Source of the DNA: JAERML01 sp035687895
GTDB lineage: Bacteria > Bacteroidota > Ignavibacteria > UBA10030 > UBA6906
Length of the DNA: 7,032 bases
NCBI GenBank assembly: GCA_035687895.1
Contig: DASRUE010000012.1
Span: 1 to 7,032 of the forward strand
Reading direction: 5' to 3'
Below the pieces are notes generated by a model. It saw only the letters and a list, made by a program, of their open reading frames with translations, did not search any database and was not told where the DNA came from. Numbering within the stretch: position 1 is the stretch's first letter; the number at the start of each line of letters is the position of its first letter. Below, in pieces: positions 1-5,688 of the stretch. The position numbers were made by a program, and so were the translations under genes.

Positions 1-428
1 ACGCCCTGGAACTTCGTTTCGCCGCTGAAGCGGTGGAGGGCGATCGTTGCTCCGACATACGGAGTGATCGGAGCAGCAGGAATATTGATGTGGAATTCCG
101 GCCCGGCACTGAGCGTCAGGATGGTCTGCGAGATCTCCACCGTCCCCCGACCTGGTTCCGCGTTGCCGCTGTTGGTCACCGACGAAAAACCGACGCCGCC
201 AACAAGGTGCACGCTCCCGAAACCTACGCGTACCTTTCCTGCCATATTGAAGCCGGTCGAGAATCCATAGCGTTGTCCGCCGTAGAAATCGACCGTCGTG
301 CCGCCAAAGTCCGACGTGGGAACCATGATTCCCAGCCCACCCCCAAGCTGCAGTGATTGTCCTTGTGCCGGTTCCATGAACAGCATCAGGCAGGCCAGTG
401 CTCCGCTCAGAGTGTGCATCGTTCTCAT
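1..428 (-). CDS. Secreted outer-membrane beta-barrel protein, N-terminal part (runs off left edge)
   Basis: Reading the minus strand from ATG at 428 gives 142 residues with no stop before the window edge, so the 3' end is missing. Residues 1-23 look like a Sec signal peptide: short charged start (MRTM), hydrophobic core around residues 7-18, then EPAQG with probable cleavage near A21-G23. The mature part is Gly- and aromatic-rich with alternating short strands (LQLGGGLGIMVP, RVGFGSVHLVGGVGF, TLSAGPEFHI, ITPYVGATIALHRF), the usual look of a small OmpW/porin-like beta-barrel of the outer membrane. A strong AAAGGAGG lies 6 nt before this ATG; an in-frame ATG at 431 would be only 3 nt from it, so 428 is preferred. 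The specific function cannot be told. It is transcribed divergently from pgi. The beta-barrel class is inferred from composition and strand pattern, not from a family signature. Confidence 0.75.
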   Translation of the reverse strand, partial: MRTMHTLSGALACLMLFMEPAQGQSLQLGGGLGIMVPTSDFGGTTVDFYGGQRYGFSTGFNMAGKVRVGFGSVHLVGGVGFSSVTNSGNAEPGRGTVEISQTILTLSAGPEFHINIPAAPITPYVGATIALHRFSGETKFQG

Positions 429-434
429 CATATA

Positions 435-442
435 CCTCCTTT
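435..442 (-). promoter_or_regulatory. Strong ribosome-binding site of the beta-barrel gene
   Basis: The minus strand reads AAAGGAGG, a near-perfect anti-16S match, 6 nt before ATG 428 and 3 nt before ATG 431. The spacing favours 428 as the start codon. Confidence 0.75.
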
Positions 443-474
443 GTGTCTTGAAATAATATCTTCCACCGTCATTC

Positions 475-503
475 AAGATAGCAAATCCCGGCTCTGGCCG
501 CAA
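475..503 (-). promoter_or_regulatory. Sigma70-like promoter of the beta-barrel gene
   Basis: On the minus strand, TTGCGG (503-498), a 17-nt spacer and TATCTT (480-475) form a -35/-10 pair. Transcription would begin near 468, giving a leader of about 40 nt to the start at 428. The -10 box with its following bases, TATCTTGAA, is repeated exactly at the promoter of the lipoprotein gene at 2588. Spacing and recurrence support the call; no transcript data are available. Confidence 0.55.
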
Positions 504-550
504 TCATTGGGAGGAGTCTGAACCTTTAGGGGGAATTTCTCATTCATCTG

Positions 551-559
551 TGTTATATT
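551..559 (+). promoter_or_regulatory. Possible extended -10 promoter for pgi
   Basis: TGT followed by TATATT fits an extended -10 element (TGn-TATAAT). No convincing -35 is found at 16-18 nt upstream, which an extended -10 can tolerate. A start near 566 would leave a leader of about 59 nt before the pgi ATG at 625. The site lies inside the longest upstream extension of the pgi reading frame, which argues against translation starting at the GTG at 550. Confidence 0.35.
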
Positions 560-624
560 TGCTCGCGTTACTGTCTCGTGTTCAGTCAGATGGTCATTGC
601 TTCTATCCACCAACCGGATTTCTC

Positions 625-2271
625 ATGTCAGCCCTCACTGAATCGACCGCATGGAAAAAACTGCAGAATCACTATACATCAATTGCGCCACTACATATGC
701 GCGACTTATTCAAAGCAGACCCCCAGCGGTTCGAGAGGTTCTCTGTGCGGTGGGGCGAGTTTCTCTTGGACTATTCCAAGAACAGGATCACGGCGGAGAC
801 GATGAAGCTTCTCTTTGCGCTTGCCCGACAGGCAGACGTGGAAGGGTGGAGAGAAAAGATGTTTAGCGGTGAGAGAATCAATTTCACGGAGAACCGGGCA
901 GTGCTGCATACAGCGTTGCGCAACCGCTCGAACCGTCCTATCATGGTCGATGGCAGGAACATTATGCCAGATGTGCGCGCTGTGCTTGCTCATATGAAAG
1001 CGTTCACCGATACCGTCCGAAGCGGAGAATGGAAGGGGTATGCCGGGAAGGCAATCACTGATGTGGTGAATGTCGGGATCGGAGGGTCCGACCTCGGGCC
1101 AGCCATGGTGACCGAAGCGTTGAAGCCTTATGCCAAGCCGGGGCTCAACGTCCATTTTGTCTCGAACGTCGATGGGACGCATATTGTCGAGGTGATGAAG
1201 CGAGTCAAACCCGACACCACCTTGTGGATTATCGCCTCCAAGACATTCACAACACAGGAGACTCTCACAAATGCCGAGTCTGCACGACGATGGTTTCTTG
1301 CGTCAGCGAAGGACCAAGCGGCGGTGGCGAAGCACTTTGTTGCACTTTCCACGAACGCGAAAGAGGTGGCGAGGTTTGGCATCGACGTGAAGAACATGTT
1401 TGAATTCTGGGATTGGGTCGGCGGGCGATATTCGCTCTGGTCTGCAATCGGTCTTTCCATTGCTGTTTCAATTGGGTTCGAGAACTTCGAGGAACTCCTC
1501 GCCGGTGCCTTTGCCATGGACGAGCATTTCCGTACAGCCCCTCTGGAAAAGAACATGCCTGTCATTCTTGGACTGCTGGGCGTATGGTACAACAATTTCT
1601 TCGGCGCGCAGACACACGCTATCCTCCCCTACGACCAGTACCTGCACTGCTTTCCGGCCTATTTGCAGCAAGGAGACATGGAAAGCAACGGCAAGGCCGT
1701 GAATAGAAACGGGACTCCGGTGGACTACTCGACGGGCCCTGTCATCTGGGGGGAGCCCGGGACGAATGGTCAGCACGCATTCTACCAACTCATTCATCAG
1801 GGAACCAAGCTGGTACCTGCCGACTTTCTTGCGTCAATTGAGACGCATAACCCTCTTGGTGAACACCATCCTATTCTTCTCTCCAATTTCTTCGCTCAAA
1901 CGGAAGCGTTAATGAGGGGCAAGACCGCCGAGGAGGCTGGCGCCGAGTTAAAGACCGCGGGCGTAAGCAAGGATGCATTGGAACAACTTCTTCCTCACAA
2001 AGTGTTTGAAGGGAACCGTCCCACGAACTCCATCCTCTTCCAGAAGCTCACCCCTCACACACTCGGCTCTCTCATTGCCCTCTACGAGCATAAGATCTTC
2101 GTCCAGGGGATCATCTGGCAAATTAACTCGTTCGACCAGTGGGGTGTGGAGCTCGGCAAGCAATTGGCAAAGGCGATCTTGCCGGAATTGAAGAATGATG
2201 AACCGGTGACAACCCACGACGCATCAACGAACGGGTTGATTGCATATTACAGAGAGAAGAAAGCTCGGTGA
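625..2271 (+). CDS. pgi: Glucose-6-phosphate isomerase
   Basis: This cytoplasmic enzyme interconverts glucose 6-phosphate and fructose 6-phosphate in glycolysis and gluconeogenesis. From ATG 625 the protein has 548 residues, the size of the E. coli enzyme, and the N-terminus (STAWKKLQNHY) aligns with its start. Visible motifs are the phosphate-binding GIGGSDLGP (151-159) and SKTFTTQET (205-213), family signature 1 DWVGGRYSLWSAIG (263-276), GDMESNGK with catalytic Glu353, GQHAFYQLIHQGTK with His384, and signature 2 FDQWGVELGK ending in Lys512. All three catalytic residues are present, so the enzyme should be active. The frame stays open upstream to GTG 550, but that extension (MLYLLALL...) has no counterpart in the family and overlaps a likely promoter. 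No clear Shine-Dalgarno precedes 625 (only GGA). The gene stands alone, divergent from the beta-barrel gene, with no obvious intrinsic terminator after its stop. Confidence 0.97.
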   Translation: MSALTESTAWKKLQNHYTSIAPLHMRDLFKADPQRFERFSVRWGEFLLDYSKNRITAETMKLLFALARQADVEGWREKMFSGERINFTENRAVLHTALRNRSNRPIMVDGRNIMPDVRAVLAHMKAFTDTVRSGEWKGYAGKAITDVVNVGIGGSDLGPAMVTEALKPYAKPGLNVHFVSNVDGTHIVEVMKRVKPDTTLWIIASKTFTTQETLTNAESARRWFLASAKDQAAVAKHFVALSTNAKEVARFGIDVKNMFEFWDWVGGRYSLWSAIGLSIAVSIGFENFEELLAGAFAMDEHFRTAPLEKNMPVILGLLGVWYNNFFGAQTHAILPYDQYLHCFPAYLQQGDMESNGKAVNRNGTPVDYSTGPVIWGEPGTNGQHAFYQLIHQGTKLVPADFLASIETHNPLGEHHPILLSNFFAQTEALMRGKTAEEAGAELKTAGVSKDALEQLLPHKVFEGNRPTNSILFQKLTPHTLGSLIALYEHKIFVQGIIWQINSFDQWGVELGKQLAKAILPELKNDEPVTTHDASTNGLIAYYREKKAR

Positions 2272-2282
2272 ACTGCGTTGGT

Positions 2283-2381
2283 TCATGATCCGATCACCCC
2301 ATTGCTTCCCTGTGCCCTCGTTGTGCAGACCCCCACTGCAGCAATGACCAGAGCAATGACGATGCAGCGACGATAAAACAT
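2283..2381 (-). CDS. Possible 32-residue secreted micropeptide or signal-peptide remnant
   Basis: The minus strand has ATG at 2381 preceded 2 nt away by a strong purine-rich GAGGAGGGG. It encodes 32 residues before a TGA at 2285-2283. The peptide begins MFYRRC, continues with a hydrophobic core (IVIALVIAAVGV, residues 7-18) and then TTRAQ, a good Sec cleavage context around A23; only about 9 residues (QGSNGVIGS) would follow. The layout is exactly that of a signal peptide with almost no mature protein. It may be a genuine short secreted or membrane peptide, or the surviving 5' end of a decayed exported-protein gene. It converges on the 3' end of pgi, whose stop is only 11 nt away. No family is recognised. 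The support is the ribosome-binding site, the well-formed signal sequence and an upstream promoter candidate. Confidence 0.4.
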   Translation of the reverse strand: MFYRRCIVIALVIAAVGVCTTRAQGSNGVIGS

Positions 2382-2487
2382 AACCCCTCCTCAGACGAAA
2401 TAGAAAAGCTGAGAGTTTTCTGGTGGACTCCGGAACAATTGTGCCTCACGTGCGGTTCAACCCGCGAATACACGGGCCACGCTTCTC

Positions 2488-2515
2488 AGCATACGCTCTC
2501 GGGGGGACCGGTCAA
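2488..2515 (-). promoter_or_regulatory. Candidate minus-strand promoter for the micropeptide
   Basis: The minus strand reads TTGACC (2515-2510), a 16-nt spacer, then TATGCT (2493-2488). Transcription would start near 2481, leaving a leader of about 100 nt before ATG 2381. The -10 box is weaker than the TATCTT form at neighbouring genes. Confidence 0.3.
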
Positions 2516-2564
2516 CTGAAACCATGCAAGCCGCATTAAAAGATCTTCATGAGGAATTTTTCAA

Positions 2565-2593
2565 TTGACACAGGGGCCGGGACACCGTATCTT
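2565..2593 (+). promoter_or_regulatory. Sigma70-like promoter of the coiled-coil lipoprotein gene
   Basis: A consensus -35 TTGACA (2565-2570), an exact 17-nt spacer and TATCTT (2588-2593) form the best promoter match in the window. Initiation near 2600 leaves a leader of about 78 nt before ATG 2678. The bases TATCTTGAA match the -10 region of the beta-barrel gene promoter. Confidence 0.65.
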
Positions 2594-2677
2594 GAAACCC
2601 ACACGCGTGGTCCGCATCTCGGCCATTACAAAATCAGACACAACTCACGGAATATATTCACAGAAAGAGGACCAGTC

Positions 2678-3550
2678 ATGAAGACCACAATTGTTGCAAC
2701 ACTGGTGTTTGGTTTGGTCATCCTTATGGGATGCGACAACCGGACGGCAGAGCTCGAAAAGGAGATCGTCAAGATCCAGACACAGAGTTCGACGCTCCAG
2801 CAAGACCTTGCAGCCCGGGACAAGTACATCGACGAAGTGATGCAGGCTGTGAATCAGGTCTACAAAGACCTTGAGCAGGCGAAGTCGAAGGAGGCAAAGC
2901 TTGTCGAGAAGACGCAGGGGGCCGAAGGGCAGGTGTCCTTTACCAGTGCAGAGATGCGACAATCGGTACTCGACCAGATCACTGCGATCGATTCAAATCT
3001 GAAAGAGAATCGGAAGAAACTGTCAAGCTTGCAGAAGAGGCTGAGAGCGTCAGAGGTGAAATATGCGAGCCTTGATGAGATGGTGCAAAACCTGAAATCA
3101 ACTCTCGAACAGAGAGAACAGTCCATTGCAGTCTTGGAGGCCAAGGTCCAGGGTCTGGAGAGCACGGTTGCCGAGAAGGCCCGTCTCGTTATGGAGAAAG
3201 AGACGATCATCGAAGAACAAAAGAACCGTATGAATACGGTCTATTACGTCGTTGGAACGCGTGACGAGTTGGAGGAGAAGGGGATCATCACAGATGAAGG
3301 CGGGTTTCTGTGGGGCTTGCTTGGTTCCACCACCATTCTATCGAGCGGCGTCGACAGGGCACAGTTTACACCGTTTGACTGGACAAGGGATGAAACCATC
3401 CACATTAATGGCAGTATCGATGAAATAGTCCCAAAGCGAAGCGAGGAGTTCTTTGCGCTTGCTGAAACAGAGGAGAACAAGGCTGATCTGACCATCAAGC
3501 GTCCCGATAAGTTCTGGCAGGACCGATATCTGGTAATTGTTGTTGATTGA
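2678..3550 (+). CDS. Coiled-coil lipoprotein with a conserved C-terminal domain
   Basis: The protein has 290 residues. It begins with a lipoprotein signal (MKTTIVATLVFGLVILMGC) with lipobox L16-M17-G18-C19, so it should be exported, lipidated on Cys19 and membrane-anchored; the +2 residue is Asp. Residues about 22-184 are charged and Gln/Glu/Lys-rich with heptad-like spacing (TAELEKEIVKIQ, VLEAKVQGLESTV), indicating a long coiled coil. Residues about 186-290 form a compact domain opening with NTVYYVVGTRDELEEKGII and closing with FWQDRYLVIVVD. That domain resembles hypothetical lipoproteins common in the Bacteroidota/Chlorobiota group, but its function is unknown to me. ATG 2678 is chosen because it begins the lipoprotein signal and follows AAAGAGGA with 6 nt spacing; the earlier in-frame ATG at 2549 would bury the signal and overlap the promoter. 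The gene is single, with its own promoter and terminator. Confidence 0.85.
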   Translation: MKTTIVATLVFGLVILMGCDNRTAELEKEIVKIQTQSSTLQQDLAARDKYIDEVMQAVNQVYKDLEQAKSKEAKLVEKTQGAEGQVSFTSAEMRQSVLDQITAIDSNLKENRKKLSSLQKRLRASEVKYASLDEMVQNLKSTLEQREQSIAVLEAKVQGLESTVAEKARLVMEKETIIEEQKNRMNTVYYVVGTRDELEEKGIITDEGGFLWGLLGSTTILSSGVDRAQFTPFDWTRDETIHINGSIDEIVPKRSEEFFALAETEENKADLTIKRPDKFWQDRYLVIVVD

Positions 3551-3570
3551 CGGTCTTCTCGTAGAACGTG

Positions 3571-3605
3571 AAAACCCCCGGCTGGTCCTGACTAGCCGGG
3601 TTTTT
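3571..3605 (+). terminator. Intrinsic terminator after the lipoprotein gene
   Basis: CCCGGCT (3577-3583) pairs with AGCCGGG (3594-3600) in a 7-bp GC-rich stem with a 10-nt loop, followed directly by TTTTTC. It begins 20 nt after the lipoprotein stop. Four A residues at 3571-3574 precede the stem, so weak function in the other direction is possible, although no gene on that strand needs it. Confidence 0.85.
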
Positions 3606-3704
3606 CTTTGTATCTAGATGTCCTTTCCATGAAAGTTTGGCCCCTCGTCCCACTGTCAGGACGCCCATTGGATAGAAACGAATACCTGCGCACTGGTGGG
3701 GGGG

Positions 3705-3733
3705 TTGCGTCTTCTCTTTCCAGTTATTACCTT
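3705..3733 (+). promoter_or_regulatory. Sigma70-like promoter of the DsrE-like/TsdA-like pair
   Basis: TTGCGT (3705-3710), a 17-nt spacer and TACCTT (3728-3733) match the promoter form seen at neighbouring genes. Initiation near 3740 gives a leader of about 74 nt to ATG 3814. As no other promoter is evident before the cytochrome gene, it probably drives both. Confidence 0.5.
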
Positions 3734-3783
3734 AGCACGCGTTCTTTTCCATATAACAGTTTGCCGAAGGTGGGCGGCGACTC

Positions 3784-3823
3784 ATGTTCAACCATCCTAT
3801 AGGAGGATCCCCTATGTTCAACC
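3784..3823 (+). repeat. Start-codon-containing 10-nt direct repeat flanking the ribosome-binding site
   Basis: ATGTTCAACC occurs at 3784-3793 and again at 3814-3823, exactly 30 nt apart and in the same frame. AGGAGG (3801-3806) lies between the copies, 7 nt before the second. This makes the second copy the true translation start, and the first an in-frame decoy without a ribosome-binding site. Confidence 0.6.
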
Positions 3824-4491
3824 TCAAAGAAACCGTTCATCGACGTGGCTTCCTTGGGAGCATTGCTGTAGGAGCTGCCACTCTTGGTCTCGCAAGTCTG
3901 CCAACCAGCACAAACTTGCTCGCGAACCCGCCGGGTCCGAAGGAGACGGAATTCGAAGCAGCGCTCAAAAAGATGAAAGGGAGAAGGCATAAACAAGTGT
4001 TCGACGCGCCAATGCCGAACGAAGGGTTTTCTGTGGTCTGGTCATGGGCATTCCTGGCAACCAACAATGGGACAGGAACTCCTGACAAAGACCTTGGCGT
4101 TGCTGTCGTGTTCCGTCATGATGCAATTCCATTTGCGATGGAAGACAGGTTGTGGACAAAGTATAAGTTTGGTGAGGTATTCAAGATCACCGACAAAGTC
4201 ACAAAGGCGCCCTCGGTCCGAAACGTAGTTACACACATCAAACCAGAGGATATGCCCCTCCCCGACATGGCTCTCGAACTGGTACAAAAAAGAGGAGTCG
4301 TTTTTGGTGTCTGCGATCTGGCGTTGACCGTGTACAGTAAACATATTGCAGGGGAGATGAAGATGGATCCCGATGAGGTCAAGAAGGATTGGGTGTCGGG
4401 ACTACTTCCTGGTATGGTCATTCTCCCGTCAGGGGTGTGGGCGGTGAACCGCGCACAAGAACACGGCTTCACCTATTGCTTCGCCGGCTGA
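3814..4491 (+). CDS. Tat-exported DsrE-like protein
   Basis: The protein has 225 residues. It carries a twin-arginine signal: R10-R11-G-F-L-G, then a hydrophobic stretch (residues 14-29) and a likely cleavage after LLA37, so it should be exported folded by the Tat system. The mature part resembles DsrE/DsrF-fold sulfur-relay proteins, in particular Tat-signal proteins I associate with Acidobacteriota and Gemmatimonadota: HKQVFDAP near the start, a strand GVAVVFRHDAIPFAM, a central VCDLAL containing Cys167, and a C-terminal LLPGMVILPSGVWAVNRAQEHG. Exactly two cysteines are present, Cys167 and Cys222 (TYCFAG end). Cys167 sits where DsrE-type proteins often carry their conserved cysteine. The fold call rests on memory of sequence patterns, not on a search. 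A strong AGGAGG 7 nt upstream fixes the start at 3814, not 3784. A TsdA-like cytochrome follows 85 nt downstream, suggesting a shared role in sulfur-compound redox chemistry; substrate and partner are inference. Confidence 0.75.
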   Translation: MFNLKETVHRRGFLGSIAVGAATLGLASLPTSTNLLANPPGPKETEFEAALKKMKGRRHKQVFDAPMPNEGFSVVWSWAFLATNNGTGTPDKDLGVAVVFRHDAIPFAMEDRLWTKYKFGEVFKITDKVTKAPSVRNVVTHIKPEDMPLPDMALELVQKRGVVFGVCDLALTVYSKHIAGEMKMDPDEVKKDWVSGLLPGMVILPSGVWAVNRAQEHGFTYCFAG

Positions 4492-4513
4492 TGCTTCCAT
4501 TGTTGTCTCTTCA

Positions 4514-4536
4514 TGCGCGGCGGCCTCCGCCGCGCA
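4514..4536 (+). other. Perfect 10-bp GC hairpin between the two genes of the pair
   Basis: The arms TGCGCGGCGG (4514-4523) and CCGCCGCGCA (4527-4536) pair perfectly around the 3-nt loop CCT. It lies 22 nt after the DsrE-like stop and about 40 nt before the cytochrome start. No T-tract follows (ATCTGC), so it is not a standard intrinsic terminator. It could act as an mRNA processing or stability element that sets different levels of the two proteins, or as a partial attenuator. Confidence 0.6.
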
Positions 4537-4576
4537 ATCTGCATGATCCGTGTTGAGTAACCGAGAGTACTTTGCC

Positions 4577-5539
4577 ATGGGCGCTCCACGAACGTTCAAT
4601 GCGTCCCTCATTGTTCTAGCCCTCCTCTTTTCGACAGCATTTCAACGCGATACCGGCTCAACTGCAAACTCTCCGCCTCTTGTGAAGGGAACGGAGACGA
4701 TGACCAGCGCGTGGGATGTCCCGCTGAACCCGCTGACGGACTCATCACTTGGCACATCGCAGCTCGATGAACTGATCCGACGCGGATTTCGGATCTTCAC
4801 CAACACAAAGGCTGAAGCCCCGGGACTCTGCGGAAATGCACTCTCGTGCAGCAATTGCCATCTGAATGCAGGGCAGCGCGAGAAGGCGCTCCCTCTTTTT
4901 GGTGTTGCAGGCGTGTTCCCGGAGTACAACAAACGCGCAGCAAGATCATTCACTCTCGAGGACAGAATTATCGGTTGTCTCCTGAGAAGTCAAAATGGGT
5001 CGGCAATCGCTGATGTCCATGAAAACGATTCTTTGTCACTTACGTGGCTCCGATCCGAAGAAGTTCTTGCCCTCTCTGCGTACATTACGTGGCTGTCGCG
5101 AGGAATTCCCGCCGGTGCGCGATTGCCTTGGCGGGGGCAAAACACCATTTCCCATGAGGCGCTTCTCCCGGTCACCAGGTTGGACCTGAAGAAGGGCGAA
5201 GCAATGTTTAAGGAGCATTGCACCAATTGTCATGGTGAGGATGGTCAGGGAGTACAGATCGGGGATAAGAAGGCGGGCCCGCTCTGGGGACCGGAGTCAT
5301 GGAATGACGGCGCCGGCGCGGCGCGTGTGTATACGCTTGCCGGCATGATCCGCTACATGATGCCGTACCTTCACCCCGGAAGCCTGACCGATGAACAGGC
5401 ACAGCACATTGCTGCGTACATCAATTTCAAACCTCGTCCGAAGTTTCCCCGCAAAAAGAGTGACTATTTGATCGAGCCCATTCCACCAGACGCGGTCTAC
5501 TACTCTTCTTCGCCTGATGCACGATCTCATGGCAGGTGA
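4577..5539 (+). CDS. tsdA: Exported diheme cytochrome c, TsdA family (thiosulfate dehydrogenase/tetrathionate reductase)
   Basis: From ATG 4577 the protein has 320 residues. A Sec signal (R5, hydrophobic core at about 9-22) indicates export, as needed for c-type heme attachment. Two CxxCH sites are present: CSNCH (91-95) and CTNCH (215-219). TsdA-like features surround them: GNALSC before heme 1, RIIGCLLRSQNG with Cys134 at the position of the unusual His/Cys heme ligand of TsdA, PLWGPESWNDGAGAARV after heme 2, and MIRYMMPY with Met262 as the likely distal ligand of heme 2. Known members couple two thiosulfates to tetrathionate or the reverse; the direction cannot be told from sequence. Residue 261, just before that Met, is Met, whereas characterised enzymes have Lys or Asn as I recall, and there is an extra Cys85. 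GTG 4550 and TTG 4553 are alternative starts giving up to 9 more residues; ATG 4577 is preferred because GAGAG lies 9 nt upstream and it gives a compact signal. Probably co-transcribed with the DsrE-like gene. Confidence 0.8.
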   Translation: MGAPRTFNASLIVLALLFSTAFQRDTGSTANSPPLVKGTETMTSAWDVPLNPLTDSSLGTSQLDELIRRGFRIFTNTKAEAPGLCGNALSCSNCHLNAGQREKALPLFGVAGVFPEYNKRAARSFTLEDRIIGCLLRSQNGSAIADVHENDSLSLTWLRSEEVLALSAYITWLSRGIPAGARLPWRGQNTISHEALLPVTRLDLKKGEAMFKEHCTNCHGEDGQGVQIGDKKAGPLWGPESWNDGAGAARVYTLAGMIRYMMPYLHPGSLTDEQAQHIAAYINFKPRPKFPRKKSDYLIEPIPPDAVYYSSSPDARSHGR

Positions 5540-5568
5540 TCTCCGATTCTCTCCGGACGTTCTTTCCT

Positions 5569-5640
5569 CCGGGGGTTCCTCAGCCGCATTCGTGATTGAA
5601 TCTTGACATATTTTCCCTATCTTACAGTAGAACCCCCCGG
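5569..5640. repeat. Inverted repeat flanking the transketolase promoter
   Basis: CCGGGGGTTC (5569-5578) is mirrored by GAACCCCCCGG (5630-5640), a 10-bp match with one extra C in the right arm. The arms enclose 51 nt that contain the promoter of the transketolase gene, and the right arm falls at the expected transcription start. It could be a paired operator, or a weak terminator-like fold of read-through RNA from the cytochrome gene. No T-tract follows, and chance is possible. Confidence 0.35.
5596..5623 (+). promoter_or_regulatory. Sigma70-like promoter of the transketolase gene
   Basis: TTGAAT (5596-5601), a 16-nt spacer and TATCTT (5618-5623) match the other promoters in the window. Initiation near 5630 leaves a leader of about 59 nt before ATG 5689. 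A perfect TTGACA also lies at 5603-5608, but only poor -10 boxes occur at proper spacing from it (TACAGT at 14 nt), so the assignment of the -35 is uncertain. Confidence 0.5.
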
Positions 5641-5688
5641 CAATCCATGGTCACACGGATTGGCGCCACTGAACCACCTTGAGAACAC

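Larger units (their letters stand above)
2272..2677. other. 406-bp intergenic region between pgi and the lipoprotein gene
   Basis: No conserved gene is seen here. The region holds a possible 32-residue minus-strand micro-ORF (2283-2381), a candidate minus-strand promoter for it (2488-2515), an 8-bp palindrome GACCGGTC (2506-2513) overlapping that promoter's -35 end, and the plus-strand promoter of the lipoprotein gene (2565-2593). The lipoprotein frame stays open upstream to ATG 2549, but that stretch lacks coding character and contains the promoter. Confidence 0.6.

Noticed and set aside
33..356. Plus-strand open frame of 107 codons at the left end
   Set aside because: The opposite strand carries a signal peptide, a strong ribosome-binding site and beta-barrel-like sequence, so this frame is its shadow; the protein is Arg/Asp-rich and unstructured in look.
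550..624. Upstream extension of the pgi frame to GTG 550, giving 573 residues
   Set aside because: The extra 25 residues have no counterpart in the family, the start has no ribosome-binding site, and the stretch overlaps a likely extended -10 element. ATG 625 gives the normal length.
706..1595. Minus-strand open frames of about 155 codons within pgi
   Set aside because: They are antisense to conserved pgi sequence and have no recognisable protein pattern.
2267..2298. Possible stem-loop at the pgi stop (GGTGA...TCACC)
   Set aside because: Five base pairs around a 22-nt loop, with no T-tract, is too weak to call a terminator.
2549..2677. Upstream extension of the lipoprotein frame to ATG 2549
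   Set aside because: It would place 43 residues before a clear lipoprotein signal and covers the TTGACA-N17-TATCTT promoter.
3608..3802. Plus-strand open frame of 64 codons between the terminator and the DsrE-like gene
   Set aside because: It starts at the terminator T-tract without a ribosome-binding site, covers the promoter at 3705-3733 and has no recognisable sequence.
5549..5580. Possible terminator after the cytochrome gene (CCGGA...TCCGG)
   Set aside because: The stem is only 5 bp with a 10-nt loop and no T-tract follows.
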